Shown here one piece after another: positions 28,204-37,041 of a stretch of 64,000 nt of DNA. The stretch is from Allorhizobium paknamense (lineage in GTDB: Bacteria; Pseudomonadota; Alphaproteobacteria; Rhizobiales; Rhizobiaceae). A program made the position numbers and the translations under genes. The notes under the pieces are model-generated. The model had not been told where the DNA came from. It ran no database searches and worked only from the letters and a program-made list of their open reading frames with translations. The stretch's first letter is position 1, and each line of letters opens with the position of its first letter. The stretch covers positions 186,001 to 250,000 of the forward strand of contig NZ_JAUSWH010000001.1 in the NCBI RefSeq assembly GCF_030815125.1, in the 5' to 3' direction.

Positions 28204-29271
28204 ATGAGCACGGTAGCGACGCCAAAGGCGCAAAGTGCCGACATCGCAGCACAGATTACCTTTGCCATGCGCTCCATGGGCCTGCCGCCCATTCCCCGCA
28301 ATTACGAGTTGTTCTATGAGGCCTATATCGGCTCCAACCCGGCGCTGACGCGCAGGCTGAACGCGCTCGGCAGCCGAACCACCCAGGAAGAGCTGGACGA
28401 AATCGCCGTTCAATTCGGCCTGCACAGCTCGGAAAAGATCATCGAAAGCGCGCATTCGCGGCTGGCATCGGAGCTGGAAAGCCTGCTGCACCTTTTGAAG
28501 AAGGAGCAGGACTCGCTGGAGACCTATAGCAAGATTCTCGGTGAGACCTATTCCCGTATCGATGCCAAGAATGTGGCGAGCGTCGATATCATCCGCAACG
28601 CCATCACCATCCTCTCCCGCGCCACGGGCGACACCATGGCCCATGGGGAAAAGACGGCGGAAAGCGTCAGCCAGAAATCCCAGGAAATGGACGCCGTGCG
28701 CCGGGAACTGGATGAGTACAAGCGCATCGCCAACACGGATTCGCTGACGCGGCTGGCAAACCGCCGCGCTTTCGATGAAAAGCTTGCCGCCCTGTTCAGC
28801 CATTCCGTCGGCCTTGCCTCGACGGCGCTGATCCTGATCGACATCGATCACTTCAAGAAGATCAATGACAGTTTCGGTCATCCCGTCGGCGACAAGATCC
28901 TCGCAACCGTGGCCGGCGTCATTCGCAACAATGTGCATCTCGATGCCTTTGTGGCTCGCACCGGCGGTGAAGAATTCGCGGTCATCCTGGAAGGCATTTC
29001 GGCACATGAGGTGCAGATGCTGTGTGAGCGCATCCGTATCAGCCTGGAACAAACGCCTTTCCGCAATTCGCGAACGGGATTCAATTACGGCCCCGTCACC
29101 GTTTCGCTCGGCTTTGCCATGGCCGCGGACTGCGAGGACGGCAACGAACTCTACAGCCGCAGCGATCTGGCGCTTTATTGCGCCAAGAATTCCGGACGCA
29201 ATTGCAGCCGCCTCTTCGAAGCGGGCATGCAGAAGGAATTCAGCAAAAGCTGGCTGATCTACCGCCGGTGA
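28204..29271 (+). CDS. Diguanylate cyclase with GGEEF active site
   Basis: Soluble GGDEF protein of 355 residues that should make cyclic di-GMP from GTP. Residues 1-165 form an unrecognised, largely helical sensory domain; residues 175-345 are the GGDEF domain with active site GGEEF at 254-258. The inhibitory I-site expected at residues 245-248 reads HLDA instead of RxxD, so product inhibition is probably lost. The start at 28204 has GGGG 6 nt upstream; an ATG at 28180 is the alternative. No membrane helix is seen. It is monocistronic and in rhizobia such enzymes govern attachment and motility. Confidence 0.9.
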   Translation: MSTVATPKAQSADIAAQITFAMRSMGLPPIPRNYELFYEAYIGSNPALTRRLNALGSRTTQEELDEIAVQFGLHSSEKIIESAHSRLASELESLLHLLKKEQDSLETYSKILGETYSRIDAKNVASVDIIRNAITILSRATGDTMAHGEKTAESVSQKSQEMDAVRRELDEYKRIANTDSLTRLANRRAFDEKLAALFSHSVGLASTALILIDIDHFKKINDSFGHPVGDKILATVAGVIRNNVHLDAFVARTGGEEFAVILEGISAHEVQMLCERIRISLEQTPFRNSRTGFNYGPVTVSLGFAMAADCEDGNELYSRSDLALYCAKNSGRNCSRLFEAGMQKEFSKSWLIYRR

Positions 29272-29315
29272 GACGGTTCAAAGTTGACCCCGGAACGGGC
29301 TGTTCCCGTCACTCA

Positions 29316-29439
29316 TACCAAGGCTCGAAGATGCTTACGCATCCTCGCCTTGAAGGGATTTCGAATATCTCAATTGCGTCAGAGGCTTGAGATATTCGAA
29401 AAAGGAATACGAAGAGTCATTTTCAATGACTCTTCGTAT
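29316..29439 (+). repeat. Palindromic repeat, family C, copy 1
   Basis: TACCAAGGCTCGAAGATGC...GCATCCTCGCCTTG, then TTTCGAATATCTCAA...TTGAGATATTCGAAA, then ATACGAAGAGTCATT...AATGACTCTTCGTAT: three nested palindromes. Its last base is part of the stop codon of the DUF971 gene on the minus strand. Copies at 41246 and 55119. Confidence 0.85.
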
Positions 29440-29795
29440 CAGTCCCGGCTCAAGCCCTTTTCAGCCAATTCCTTCTCATAGGCGGCGAATTTTTCCGTGC
29501 CCGTCTCGCCAAGTTCACGCAGATAGGTCCAGGTGAAAATGCCGCTGTCATGGCCGTCATCGAAGGCGAGACGGACGGCATAGTTGCCGGTGGGCGCGGC
29601 GGCGCGAATAGCCACATGGCGCTTGCCCGGTACGGTGATCTTCTGCCCCGGCCCATGCCCCTGCACTTCCGCCGAAGGCGAAAGCACGCGCAGCATTTCC
29701 GCGCTCAACGGAAAGCTCTGCCCGTCATCGAAGGTGATGGTGAGGCTGCGGCGATCCTGTGAAATGCGGATTTCCGTGGGCCAAGCGTCTTGCAT
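29439..29795 (-). CDS. DUF971 domain-containing protein
   Basis: Small protein of 118 residues matching the DUF971 / gamma-butyrobetaine hydroxylase N-terminal-like fold: WPTEIRISQDRRSLTITFDDG near the start and LAFDDGHDSGIFTWTYLREL near the end. Such domains occur alone or fused to Mrp-type proteins and are associated with iron-sulfur or cofactor handling, but no activity is established. The ATG at 29795 is chosen over a TTG three codons upstream. It diverges from moaA. Its stop codon abuts a family C repeat. Confidence 0.8.
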   Translation of the reverse strand: MQDAWPTEIRISQDRRSLTITFDDGQSFPLSAEMLRVLSPSAEVQGHGPGQKITVPGKRHVAIRAAAPTGNYAVRLAFDDGHDSGIFTWTYLRELGETGTEKFAAYEKELAEKGLSRD

Positions 29796-29913
29796 CAGCA
29801 GCAATCCCGATCCTGTCTGTTTCAGCTTGGGCTACTCCTCAGCTCCTCAGGATGCAACTGTTTTTCATCAATCGGCTTGACGCATGCCAATCCTCTCGCC
29901 ACATAACGGGCTA

Positions 29914-30016
29914 CTGCATAATTCCTGAAATCGGAATCGATTTCAGGAATTATGCAGCAGGTATAAAGCGCTACAGCGAACCTTTGTGCGCCATATATGG
30001 CGCACGGCGCTGTAGT
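29914..30016 (+). repeat. Palindromic repeat, family D, copy 1
   Basis: CTGCATAATTCCTGAAATC...GATTTCAGGAATTATGCAG is one long palindrome and CTACAGCG...TGTGCGCCATATATGGCGCA...CGCTGTAG the other. An inverse copy is at 52941-53041. It ends about 15 bp before the moaA start, leaving room only for the ribosome binding site, so it lies in the moaA leader or promoter. Confidence 0.8.
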
Positions 30017-30030
30017 GCAGGAGGTTCTCA

Positions 30031-31104
30031 GTGAATCAATGGTCCGGCGATCGGGGGCTTATCCCGGAGCATCAGCAGTCGCATCATCCGGCTTTGGGCG
30101 AACACCCGTCTGAAATGATCGATCCGTTTGGACGTGCGGTCACCTATCTGCGCGTTTCCGTCACGGACCGGTGTGATTTCCGCTGCACCTATTGCATGGC
30201 GGAAAACATGACCTTCCTGCCGAAAAAAGACCTGCTGACACTGGAAGAGCTGGACCGGCTCTGTTCCGCCTTCATTGCCAAGGGCGTGCGCAAGCTGCGG
30301 CTGACGGGCGGCGAACCGCTGGTGCGCAAGAATATCATGTTCCTCATAGAAAGCCTGTCGCGCCATCTCAAAAGTGGCGCACTCACGGAGCTGACGCTGA
30401 CCACCAATGGCTCGCAACTGGCCCGCCATGCAAAGGATCTGGCCAAGGCCGGCGTGAAGCGCATCAACGTTTCGCTGGATACGCTCGATCCCGGCAAATT
30501 CCGCAGCATCACCCGCTGGGGCGATCTGGCGCGGGTGATGGAGGGCATAGAAGCAGCGCTGGCCGTTGGCATTCACATCAAGCTCAATGCCGTGGCGCTC
30601 AGGGATTTCAACGAGGCGGAAATCCCCGATCTCCTGCGTTTCGCCCATGGGCGCGGCATGGATCTCACCCTGATCGAAACCATGCCGATGGGAGAGATCG
30701 ATGAGGACCGCACGGATCGCTACTTGCCGCTGACGGAGGTCAGGCAAAGGCTGGCCGGGCTCTTCACGCTTAAGGATATTCCCTACCGTACGGGAGGCCC
30801 TGCCCGCTACGTGACGGTGGCGGAAACCGGCGGCAAGCTGGGCTTCATCACGCCGATGACGCATAACTTTTGTGAGAGCTGCAATCGCGTTCGCCTTACC
30901 TGCACCGGTACGCTTTACATGTGTCTCGGCCAGAACGATGCCGCCGACCTGCGCTCCGCCTTGCGCGCCAGCCCGGATGACCAGCTTTTGTCAGAAGCCA
31001 TCGACGAGGCCATCGGCCGCAAACCGAAGGGCCATGATTTCATTATCGACCGGCGCACCCGCCAGCCGGCCGTGGCTCGCCATATGAGCGTGACCGGCGG
31101 CTGA
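30031..31104 (+). CDS. moaA: GTP 3',8-cyclase MoaA
   Basis: Radical SAM enzyme of 357 residues catalysing the first step of molybdenum cofactor synthesis from GTP. The N-terminal 4Fe-4S motif CDFRCTYC is near residue 49 and the C-terminal cluster in [14 protein letters not shown] near residue 285. The GTG start is supported by a strong GGAGG six bases upstream; an internal ATG at 30115 lacks one. The gene is followed by an EamA transporter, mobA and mobB, forming a cofactor cluster on one strand. Confidence 0.95.
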   Translation: MNQWSGDRGLIPEHQQSHHPALGEHPSEMIDPFGRAVTYLRVSVTDRCDFRCTYCMAENMTFLPKKDLLTLEELDRLCSAFIAKGVRKLRLTGGEPLVRKNIMFLIESLSRHLKSGALTELTLTTNGSQLARHAKDLAKAGVKRINVSLDTLDPGKFRSITRWGDLARVMEGIEAALAVGIHIKLNAVALRDFNEAEIPDLLRFAHGRGMDLTLIETMPMGEIDEDRTDRYLPLTEVRQRLAGLFTLKDIPYRTGGPARYVTVAETGGKLGFITPMTHNFCESCNRVRLTCTGTLYMCLGQNDAADLRSALRASPDDQLLSEAIDEAIGRKPKGHDFIIDRRTRQPAVARHMSVTGG

Positions 31105-31197
31105 GAGGCTTGCCTGCCGGTTGTTTTTGCCGCAGTCTCACCCCAACCATGGGAATCGACCTTGGTTTTATAGGGGCCGATGGCTCCAGGGGATAGC

Positions 31198-32100
31198 ATG
31201 ACAGGCATGAACAACAGGAAAGGCGCGCTGTTCATGGCGGCGGCCATGGCGGGCTTTACCATTAACGACGCCATGACCAAGAGCCTGACGCATAGCCTGG
31301 GCGTGGGTCAGATCATCTTCCTTCGCGGCGCGCTGGCCTGTCTGTTCATCTATCTTCTGATGCGCGCCCAAGGCATTCGCCCATCGCTGAAACCGCTCGG
31401 CAATCCGCTGATCAGCGTGCGCGTGGCCTGTGAAATGCTTTCTTCCGTCTGCTATCTCACGGCGCTTTCCCTTATTCCGCTGGCCAATGCTGCCGCCATC
31501 CTGCAGTCCCTGCCGCTGGCCGTGACCTTTGGCGCCGCTCTGGTCTTTCGCGATCCGGTGGGCTGGCGGCGCTGGCTTGCGATCATTGCAGGCTTTGTCG
31601 GCGTGCTGATCATCATCCGGCCCGGCGCGGAGGGCTTTACCCTGCCCGCGCTCTATGTGGTGATGACTGTTTTCCTGGCCGCCACGCGCGATCTCGTCAC
31701 CACGCGTATTCATGCCGATACGCCGTCCATCGTGGTGACCCTGCTGACGGCCATGGGCAACAGCGTGGCGGGCTTCGGGCTCATGGCTTATCAGGGCTGG
31801 CAACCCGTGAACCTGCCGTCCTTTGCGCTGCTGGCTGCAGCGGCACTGATGTTGATGGGGGGCTACCAGTGCATCATTCTTTCCATGCGCAGCGGCGAGA
31901 TTTCCTTTATCGCCCCCTTCCGTTATTCCAGCATGCTCTGGGCCATCGGGCTCGGCTTCCTGATCTTTCATGAGGTGCCGGACCTGCCGATGTTGATCGG
32001 CATGATGATCGTCGTTGCCTCCGGCCTCTACATGTTCAGCCGGGAGAGGAAGCGTCGGACCATTATCGCCGCAACGGCGGTCACGGAAGGCGAGGCATGA
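31198..32100 (+). CDS. EamA/DMT-family transporter
   Basis: Integral membrane protein of about 300 residues with ten predicted helices in two EamA repeats, the drug/metabolite transporter superfamily. Substrate cannot be read from sequence. The ATG at 31198 has AGGGGA at 5-nt spacing; an ATG at 31180 is the alternative. Its stop overlaps the mobA ATG as ATGA, so it is coupled to the molybdenum cofactor genes mobA and mobB. Either it exports a pathway-related metabolite or it is a passenger. Confidence 0.85.
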   Translation: MTGMNNRKGALFMAAAMAGFTINDAMTKSLTHSLGVGQIIFLRGALACLFIYLLMRAQGIRPSLKPLGNPLISVRVACEMLSSVCYLTALSLIPLANAAAILQSLPLAVTFGAALVFRDPVGWRRWLAIIAGFVGVLIIIRPGAEGFTLPALYVVMTVFLAATRDLVTTRIHADTPSIVVTLLTAMGNSVAGFGLMAYQGWQPVNLPSFALLAAAALMLMGGYQCIILSMRSGEISFIAPFRYSSMLWAIGLGFLIFHEVPDLPMLIGMMIVVASGLYMFSRERKRRTIIAATAVTEGEA

Positions 32101-32708
32101 CGGCAGGCCCGACATTTCCCGGCGTTATTCTGGCTGGTGGCCTGTCGCGCCGCATGGGCGAGAACAAGGCCAATGTCATGCTCAGCAACAGGCCGCTGCT
32201 TCACCACATCATCGAACGGCTTCAGCCACAGGTGAGCCTGCTTGCCATCAACAGCAATATTGTACTGGAAGCGGAAGGCTATCCTCTGCTGGCCGATGAT
32301 CTTCCGGACCGTCCCGGCCCTCTCGCGGGCATCGCCGCCGCCATGCGCTTTGCGGCAGGAAATGCCTGCCCCCATGTGCTGACAGCGCCCGTGGATTGCC
32401 CTTTTCTGCCCACCGATCTGGTATCGCGGCTTGCAAGCGGCCTGGAGGATGCGGAAACGATTGCCGTGGCCTCCTCCGGCGGACGGCTGCATCCGGTGGC
32501 CGCACTCTGGCCCACAGGCCTTGGAGAAACGCTGCATCGCTGGTTGAGCGAGGGCGAAAGCCGCAGGGTCACGGATTTTCTGGCCCAGCATCGGGTGGTT
32601 CCGGTAAACTTCACCCCCACATCAGCAGGCGCGCTCGATCCCTTTTTCAACATCAACACCCGGGATGACCTTGCGATAGCCGAGGCCGCTCTCACGGACG
32701 AATCATGA
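32097..32708 (+). CDS. mobA: Molybdenum cofactor guanylyltransferase MobA
   Basis: Cytosolic nucleotidyltransferase of 203 residues that attaches GMP to molybdopterin to make the MGD cofactor of DMSO reductase-family enzymes. The N-terminal nucleotide-binding motif LAGGLSRRMGENKA is at residues 12-25, and TAPVDCPFLPTDLV supplies the metal-binding aspartate near residue 98. It starts inside the stop of the transporter gene (ATGA) and its own stop overlaps mobB in the same way. Confidence 0.93.
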   Translation: MTAGPTFPGVILAGGLSRRMGENKANVMLSNRPLLHHIIERLQPQVSLLAINSNIVLEAEGYPLLADDLPDRPGPLAGIAAAMRFAAGNACPHVLTAPVDCPFLPTDLVSRLASGLEDAETIAVASSGGRLHPVAALWPTGLGETLHRWLSEGESRRVTDFLAQHRVVPVNFTPTSAGALDPFFNINTRDDLAIAEAALTDES

Positions 32709-33229
32709 GACATCAGCACGTCTTTGGCATTACCGGCTGGAAGAATTCGGGCAAAACCGGACTGACCGAAAGGCTGGTGCAGGAGTTTACCGCCCGTGGC
32801 CGGACGGTCTCCACCGTCAAGCATGCCCACCATGATGTCGATATCGACCGCCCCGGCGCCGACAGCCACCGCCACCGGCAGGCCGGCGCGCGGGAGGTGG
32901 CTCTGGTGTCGGACCAGCGCTTCGCGATCATGCACGAATTGCGCGGGGCACCGGAACCGCCCTTGACGGCCATCCTCGCCCGGCTTTCCCCTTGTGATCT
33001 GGTGCTGGTGGAAGGCTACAAGCGCGAGCCGATCCCGAAAATCGAGGCCCGGCGGCTGGAGGCAAAACGCCTGACGCCGCTTGCGCCCGACGACCCGCTG
33101 ATCCTCGCCATCGCCGCCGATCATGCAGTGGAAGAGACCCCGCTTCCGGTCTTTGACCTTAACGATACGGCAGGGATTGCAGACTTCATCGAAACGGTCC
33201 TGAAAACCCTGCCGCCGCTTTCGGTTTAG
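32705..33229 (+). CDS. mobB: Molybdopterin-guanine dinucleotide biosynthesis protein MobB
   Basis: P-loop GTP-binding protein of 174 residues that assists MobA. The Walker A motif ITGWKNSGKTGLTERL is at the N-terminus, HAHHDVDIDRPGADS follows, and LVEGYKREPIPKIE near residue 102 is typical of the family. It overlaps mobA by ATGA. Its TAG stop is the first three bases of a family A repeat, as with gph. Confidence 0.93.
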   Translation: MRHQHVFGITGWKNSGKTGLTERLVQEFTARGRTVSTVKHAHHDVDIDRPGADSHRHRQAGAREVALVSDQRFAIMHELRGAPEPPLTAILARLSPCDLVLVEGYKREPIPKIEARRLEAKRLTPLAPDDPLILAIAADHAVEETPLPVFDLNDTAGIADFIETVLKTLPPLSV

Positions 33230-33332
33230 AGCATAATCCGACCGGAGTGAAACGAGGATCGAAAAGATTATGCTTCAAAAATAAGATGTTAGAGCGCCGA
33301 TCTGATTCAATCAGATCGAAAAGCGCTCTAAA
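33227..33332 (+). repeat. Modular palindromic repeat, family A, copy 4
   Basis: TAGAGCATAATCCGACCGG...AGATTATGCT and TTAGAGCGCCGATCTG...CAGATCGAAAAGCGCTCTAA. The first TAG is the mobB stop codon. A strong hairpin follows at 33334. Confidence 0.8.
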
Positions 33333-33333
33333 A

Positions 33334-33366
33334 AGCCCCCCGGAAGGCTGAACCTTCCGGGGGGCT
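33334..33366 (-). terminator. Intrinsic terminator after the OmpA-family gene
   Basis: AGCCCCCCGGAAGG and CCTTCCGGGGGGCT form a perfect 14-bp stem. Read leftward it ends in TTTTT, so it terminates the minus-strand OmpA-family gene; on the plus strand the T-run is missing. Confidence 0.85.
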
Positions 33367-33378
33367 CTCACGTGTCGC

Positions 33379-35955
33379 CTACTGCTGCGAGGTTTCCACC
33401 GGGCGTACCAGCGGCGTGATGCGCCGGATGGTTACGCGGCGGTTTTCCTGCGACGGGCCATAGGTCATGACCTTCAGGAATTGCTCGCCATAGCCCTGGG
33501 TCACCATGTTCTCCGGGGGAATATTGTAGACCTGGGTCAGAATATTGGCCACGGCCTCGGCGCGGCGGTCCGACAGCACAAGATTGGACTCAGCCGAACC
33601 CACGGCATCGGTATGGCCTTCGATCATGAAGGTTTCCGCCGGGTTCTTCTGCAGCACCTTGTTGATACCGTCGGCAATGCGCTTCAGCGTGCCCGCCTGG
33701 TTCATCGTCACTTCCGCACTTCCCGTCGGGAAAGTGATGGTGTCGAGGTCCACGCGGCGCATCTTGTCGCGGATACGGGCGGAGTTACGCACTTCATCGA
33801 TGGTATAGACCCGCTCCACCGGCTCCACCGGCGGCTGCTCGAAGAAGTCGTAATAATCCCGCTGCGGTTCGCTGGCTACATCGACGATATACTGGTCGAG
33901 CGGCACGCGAAGGCGCATTGGCGGCAGGCTGGCGCCCGGATCGCGGTAGACATAGGGCTGGCTGTCATTCGCGTAATAGAGATCCGGCGAGAAGAACAGC
34001 ACATAGTCCTGCCCGTTGGCATCGATGCGGGACCGCTGGATCAACTGGCCATAGCGGTTGCGCAGCGTGACGATACGGTCGCCGTTTTCCTTAAACACGG
34101 TGACACGCACCCGGCCATTGCCAACATCCTCATAGACCGGCGGACGGCCATATTCGGCAAAGCGGCGGTTATCGTCGCTACGGATGACGATCTGGCCGCC
34201 GTAATCCATCACGGCGCGGTCGTCGTCGAAGCGGCGCTCGATGCGCACATCCTCCGGATAATCGTAACGCGGCGGCGCATCCAGACGGCGGCCCTGGAAC
34301 CGGTCGATCCGTTCGATACGAACATCTTCGCGGCGCTCGCTCCAAAACTCCTGCTGGGCCTGTTCATCGGTCTGCGGCACCACATAATTGCGGTCCGCTT
34401 CGCGGCGCAGACGGCGCAACTGGTCATCGGAAAGGCCACGACGCCAGTTATTGTCCTTGTCGCTGTCCAGCACCGGCGCGCCTCGATCCACCGGCAGGAT
34501 GATGGTTTCATCCGTATCCTGCGGGCGGTCGGCCAGACGCTTGAGACGCTGGATTTCCTGCGGCGAAAGCTGTTGCTGCTGGTCGGAGAAGCGCGGCGTG
34601 ACCGCTTCCTCGATCCGGCGCGGATCACCCGGCTTGACCGGCTGACCGGGAGGGAGAGGCTGGCCCGGTGCCCCCTGCACCGGCTGGCCCTGTGTGGCGG
34701 TCAGCGGCGGCAGGATAGGCTGTCCGGGTTGACCCGGCTGGCCCGGCTGACGGTTGCGATTGTCACCCTGCTGCTGCGGCCTGTTGGCATCCTGACCATT
34801 CGGGTTTGCACCCTGCCCCGCGCCGGGCGGCAACGGCGGACGCTGCTGGCCGGGAGCCTGACCGGGCACGGCATTGGGCTGCGGCTGCTCACCCGGACGC
34901 GCGCCCGGCTGCTCGCGCTGTTGCTGCATCGCTGGCTGCTCGCCCGTTGGCTGGCTGGCGGGCTTCTCGCCCTTGGGCGGCTGCTGCGGCTGGCCGTTTT
35001 GCGGGCGCTGACCTTCTGGCGCGGCACCGGGAACGGGCGGCTGGGCAGGGTTTGCCGGCTGCGGCTGGCCATTCTTCGGCTGCTGGCGCTGCGGCTGCGG
35101 CTCACCGCCCGGAACAGGGGCTGCTTGCGGCTGCTGACCCTGAGGCGCAGGCTCGGCGCCCGGTTCTGCGGCAGGCCGCTTCTTTTGGTCCTGCGGCTTG
35201 GGCTGTGGCGCGGCTGGTGGCTCTGCTGCATTGGCCGGAGCTTCGGCAGGCTTTGCCTTTGGCGCTGCGGCTGGCTTTTCAGGGCGCGGCTGGCCGGTGG
35301 GCTCACCCGGCTGAGGCTGCTGCGGCGCTTCGGCATTGGCTGGCTTCTGGCGCTTCTGTGGCGGCATCTGCGCCGGGTCAGCGCCGGGCATGGGTTCTGC
35401 CGGCCGCTCGCCCTGCTGCCGCATCTGCGCGGGTTCGGACGGCTGGCCGCCTTCAGCCTGAGGCTGGCGGCGCTTTTCCTGCTGCGGCGGCATGCCCTCA
35501 GCCGGGGCGCCGCGCGGGCGCTGTTGCTGCTGCGGCTCGGCAGGTGCCGGTTCGCCGCGCTGCTTCTGCTTCTGCTGCTGCGGGGCTGCATTTTGCGGCT
35601 CGGCCTGCGGCTCGCGTTGCGGACGGCGCTGCTCACCTTCGCCTTGCGGCTTTTGGCGCTGCTGCGGCTCGCCCTCTCCCTGGCCGCCCTGCTTCTCTTT
35701 CTGGCGGCGCTTCAGCAATTCCTCAGGCGTCACCTGCTCTTCGGCCTGGGCCAGCACCACGCCGCCCACCCGCATCAGGTCCACGCCGTCTCCATCGGGC
35801 AGCGCCGTGCTGGAGGCGAGTGCAAGTTTCGTCGCGTGTGCATCCGAAGACATGGCCGTCGCGAAAGAAGTATTCGCCAAGGCCGGGAACGACGAGGTTG
35901 CGATTGCTGCCATCGCAACCAGTATAGGACCTGTCAGTTTCACCTGTCCTGCCAT
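33379..35955 (-). CDS. Large OmpA-family protein with P/Q-rich low-complexity region
   Basis: Exported envelope protein of 858 residues. Residues 1-27 are a signal peptide (ends PALANT). Roughly residues 75-440 are low-complexity, dominated by proline, glutamine, glycine, alanine and charged residues, including collagen-like QPGQPGQPGQP. A structured middle region of unknown fold follows (about 440-730). Residues about 740-850 form an OmpA C-terminal peptidoglycan-binding domain, with ITFPTGSAEVT, IEGHTDAVGSAESN and LSDRRAEAVANIL. GAGGA precedes the ATG. It probably links the wall to the outer membrane, with the P/Q region spanning the periplasm. Monocistronic. Confidence 0.88.
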   Translation of the reverse strand: MAGQVKLTGPILVAMAAIATSSFPALANTSFATAMSSDAHATKLALASSTALPDGDGVDLMRVGGVVLAQAEEQVTPEELLKRRQKEKQGGQGEGEPQQRQKPQGEGEQRRPQREPQAEPQNAAPQQQKQKQRGEPAPAEPQQQQRPRGAPAEGMPPQQEKRRQPQAEGGQPSEPAQMRQQGERPAEPMPGADPAQMPPQKRQKPANAEAPQQPQPGEPTGQPRPEKPAAAPKAKPAEAPANAAEPPAAPQPKPQDQKKRPAAEPGAEPAPQGQQPQAAPVPGGEPQPQRQQPKNGQPQPANPAQPPVPGAAPEGQRPQNGQPQQPPKGEKPASQPTGEQPAMQQQREQPGARPGEQPQPNAVPGQAPGQQRPPLPPGAGQGANPNGQDANRPQQQGDNRNRQPGQPGQPGQPILPPLTATQGQPVQGAPGQPLPPGQPVKPGDPRRIEEAVTPRFSDQQQQLSPQEIQRLKRLADRPQDTDETIILPVDRGAPVLDSDKDNNWRRGLSDDQLRRLRREADRNYVVPQTDEQAQQEFWSERREDVRIERIDRFQGRRLDAPPRYDYPEDVRIERRFDDDRAVMDYGGQIVIRSDDNRRFAEYGRPPVYEDVGNGRVRVTVFKENGDRIVTLRNRYGQLIQRSRIDANGQDYVLFFSPDLYYANDSQPYVYRDPGASLPPMRLRVPLDQYIVDVASEPQRDYYDFFEQPPVEPVERVYTIDEVRNSARIRDKMRRVDLDTITFPTGSAEVTMNQAGTLKRIADGINKVLQKNPAETFMIEGHTDAVGSAESNLVLSDRRAEAVANILTQVYNIPPENMVTQGYGEQFLKVMTYGPSQENRRVTIRRITPLVRPVETSQQ

Positions 35956-36247
35956 GAAGTGTTCCTCATTATGGTTAAGTATCGTGCGTTATTCCAGTTT
36001 AGCTGCAAATCACACCGGCACCGTTACACGCCCAATCCCAGGCAAGAAAATGGCCGAGGCAGAATGAACCGCATCTGAACACTGTTTTCAATTTGGGGAG
36101 AGAAAGGCGGCAAGGTGACTTTCCAGGTTGCAATTTTCGCAAAAACGGAAAAACTGGCCAAACGTTCCGGCCATTCACCCAAACTTGGCCGGTCGCGACG
36201 CCGGAGAAAGAAAAACCCAGGCTCCGGCAACCAACAGAGAGGATCTC

Positions 36248-37030
36248 ATGCGTATCTCCACCCGTTTTCTGGCCGCCGCTTCGCTGGTTGCCCTGTCGCT
36301 CTTTTCCGGCAGCGCGATGGCCGAAGAAAAGCTCGTGATCGGCACGGAAGGCGCCTATCCGCCCTTCAACAATCTGGAAGCCGATGGCACGCTGACCGGC
36401 TTCGATATCGATATCGCCAAGGCGCTCTGCACGGAAATGAAGGTGACCTGCACCTTCGTGACCAATAACTGGGACGGCATCATCCCCGCCCTCCAGGCCA
36501 AGAAGTTCGACGCCATCGTCGCCTCCATGTCCATCACGCCGGAGCGCCTGCAGAAGGTCGATTTCTCCAAGAAATACTACAACACGCCGCCGGCCGTGGC
36601 CGTACCGAAGGATTCGCCGATCAAGAGCGTCGACGACCTGAAGGGCAAGATCATCGGGGCGCAGACCTCCACCAGCCACGCCAACTACGTGGAAAAGCAC
36701 ATGCCGAATTCCGAGCTGAAGCTTTATCCGACAGCGGATGAATACAAGCTCGACATTTCCAACGGCCGCATCGACGCAGCAGTGGACGATATCGTCGTGC
36801 TGACCGAGTGGACCAAGAGCGAAGCCGGCGCCTGCTGCAAGATCCTCACCCCGTTGCCGATCGATGAGCAGATCAACGGCGTCGGCGCAGGTATTGCCGT
36901 GCGCAAGGGCGAAACCGCGCTTGCCGACCGCTTCTCCAAGGCCATCGACGCCATCCGCGCCAACGGCACCTACCAGAAGATCAATGCGAAGTATTTCGAC
37001 TTCGACGTCTATGGTGGCGACGCCAAGTAA
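36248..37030 (+). CDS. Polar amino-acid ABC transporter substrate-binding protein
   Basis: Periplasmic binding protein of 260 residues of the lysine/arginine/ornithine-octopine (family 3) type. Signal peptide residues 1-24 (ends SAMA), then LVIGTEGAYPPFNNLEADG and FDIDIAKALC, the ligand-binding signature. A cysteine pair GACCKIL is near residue 198. GAGAGGA lies upstream of the ATG. A terminator follows, before the two permease genes, a common way to make binding protein in excess. The ligand is probably a basic amino acid or opine-like compound, which the sequence cannot settle. Confidence 0.9.
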   Translation: MRISTRFLAAASLVALSLFSGSAMAEEKLVIGTEGAYPPFNNLEADGTLTGFDIDIAKALCTEMKVTCTFVTNNWDGIIPALQAKKFDAIVASMSITPERLQKVDFSKKYYNTPPAVAVPKDSPIKSVDDLKGKIIGAQTSTSHANYVEKHMPNSELKLYPTADEYKLDISNGRIDAAVDDIVVLTEWTKSEAGACCKILTPLPIDEQINGVGAGIAVRKGETALADRFSKAIDAIRANGTYQKINAKYFDFDVYGGDAK

Positions 37031-37041
37031 GCTATGAGCGG

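Noticed and set aside
33481..36078. 865-codon plus-strand open frame opposite the OmpA-family gene
   Set aside because: It is the antisense of a P/Q-rich GC-rich region; its product is a run of L, R and A with no domain, and the minus-strand gene has a signal peptide and an OmpA domain.
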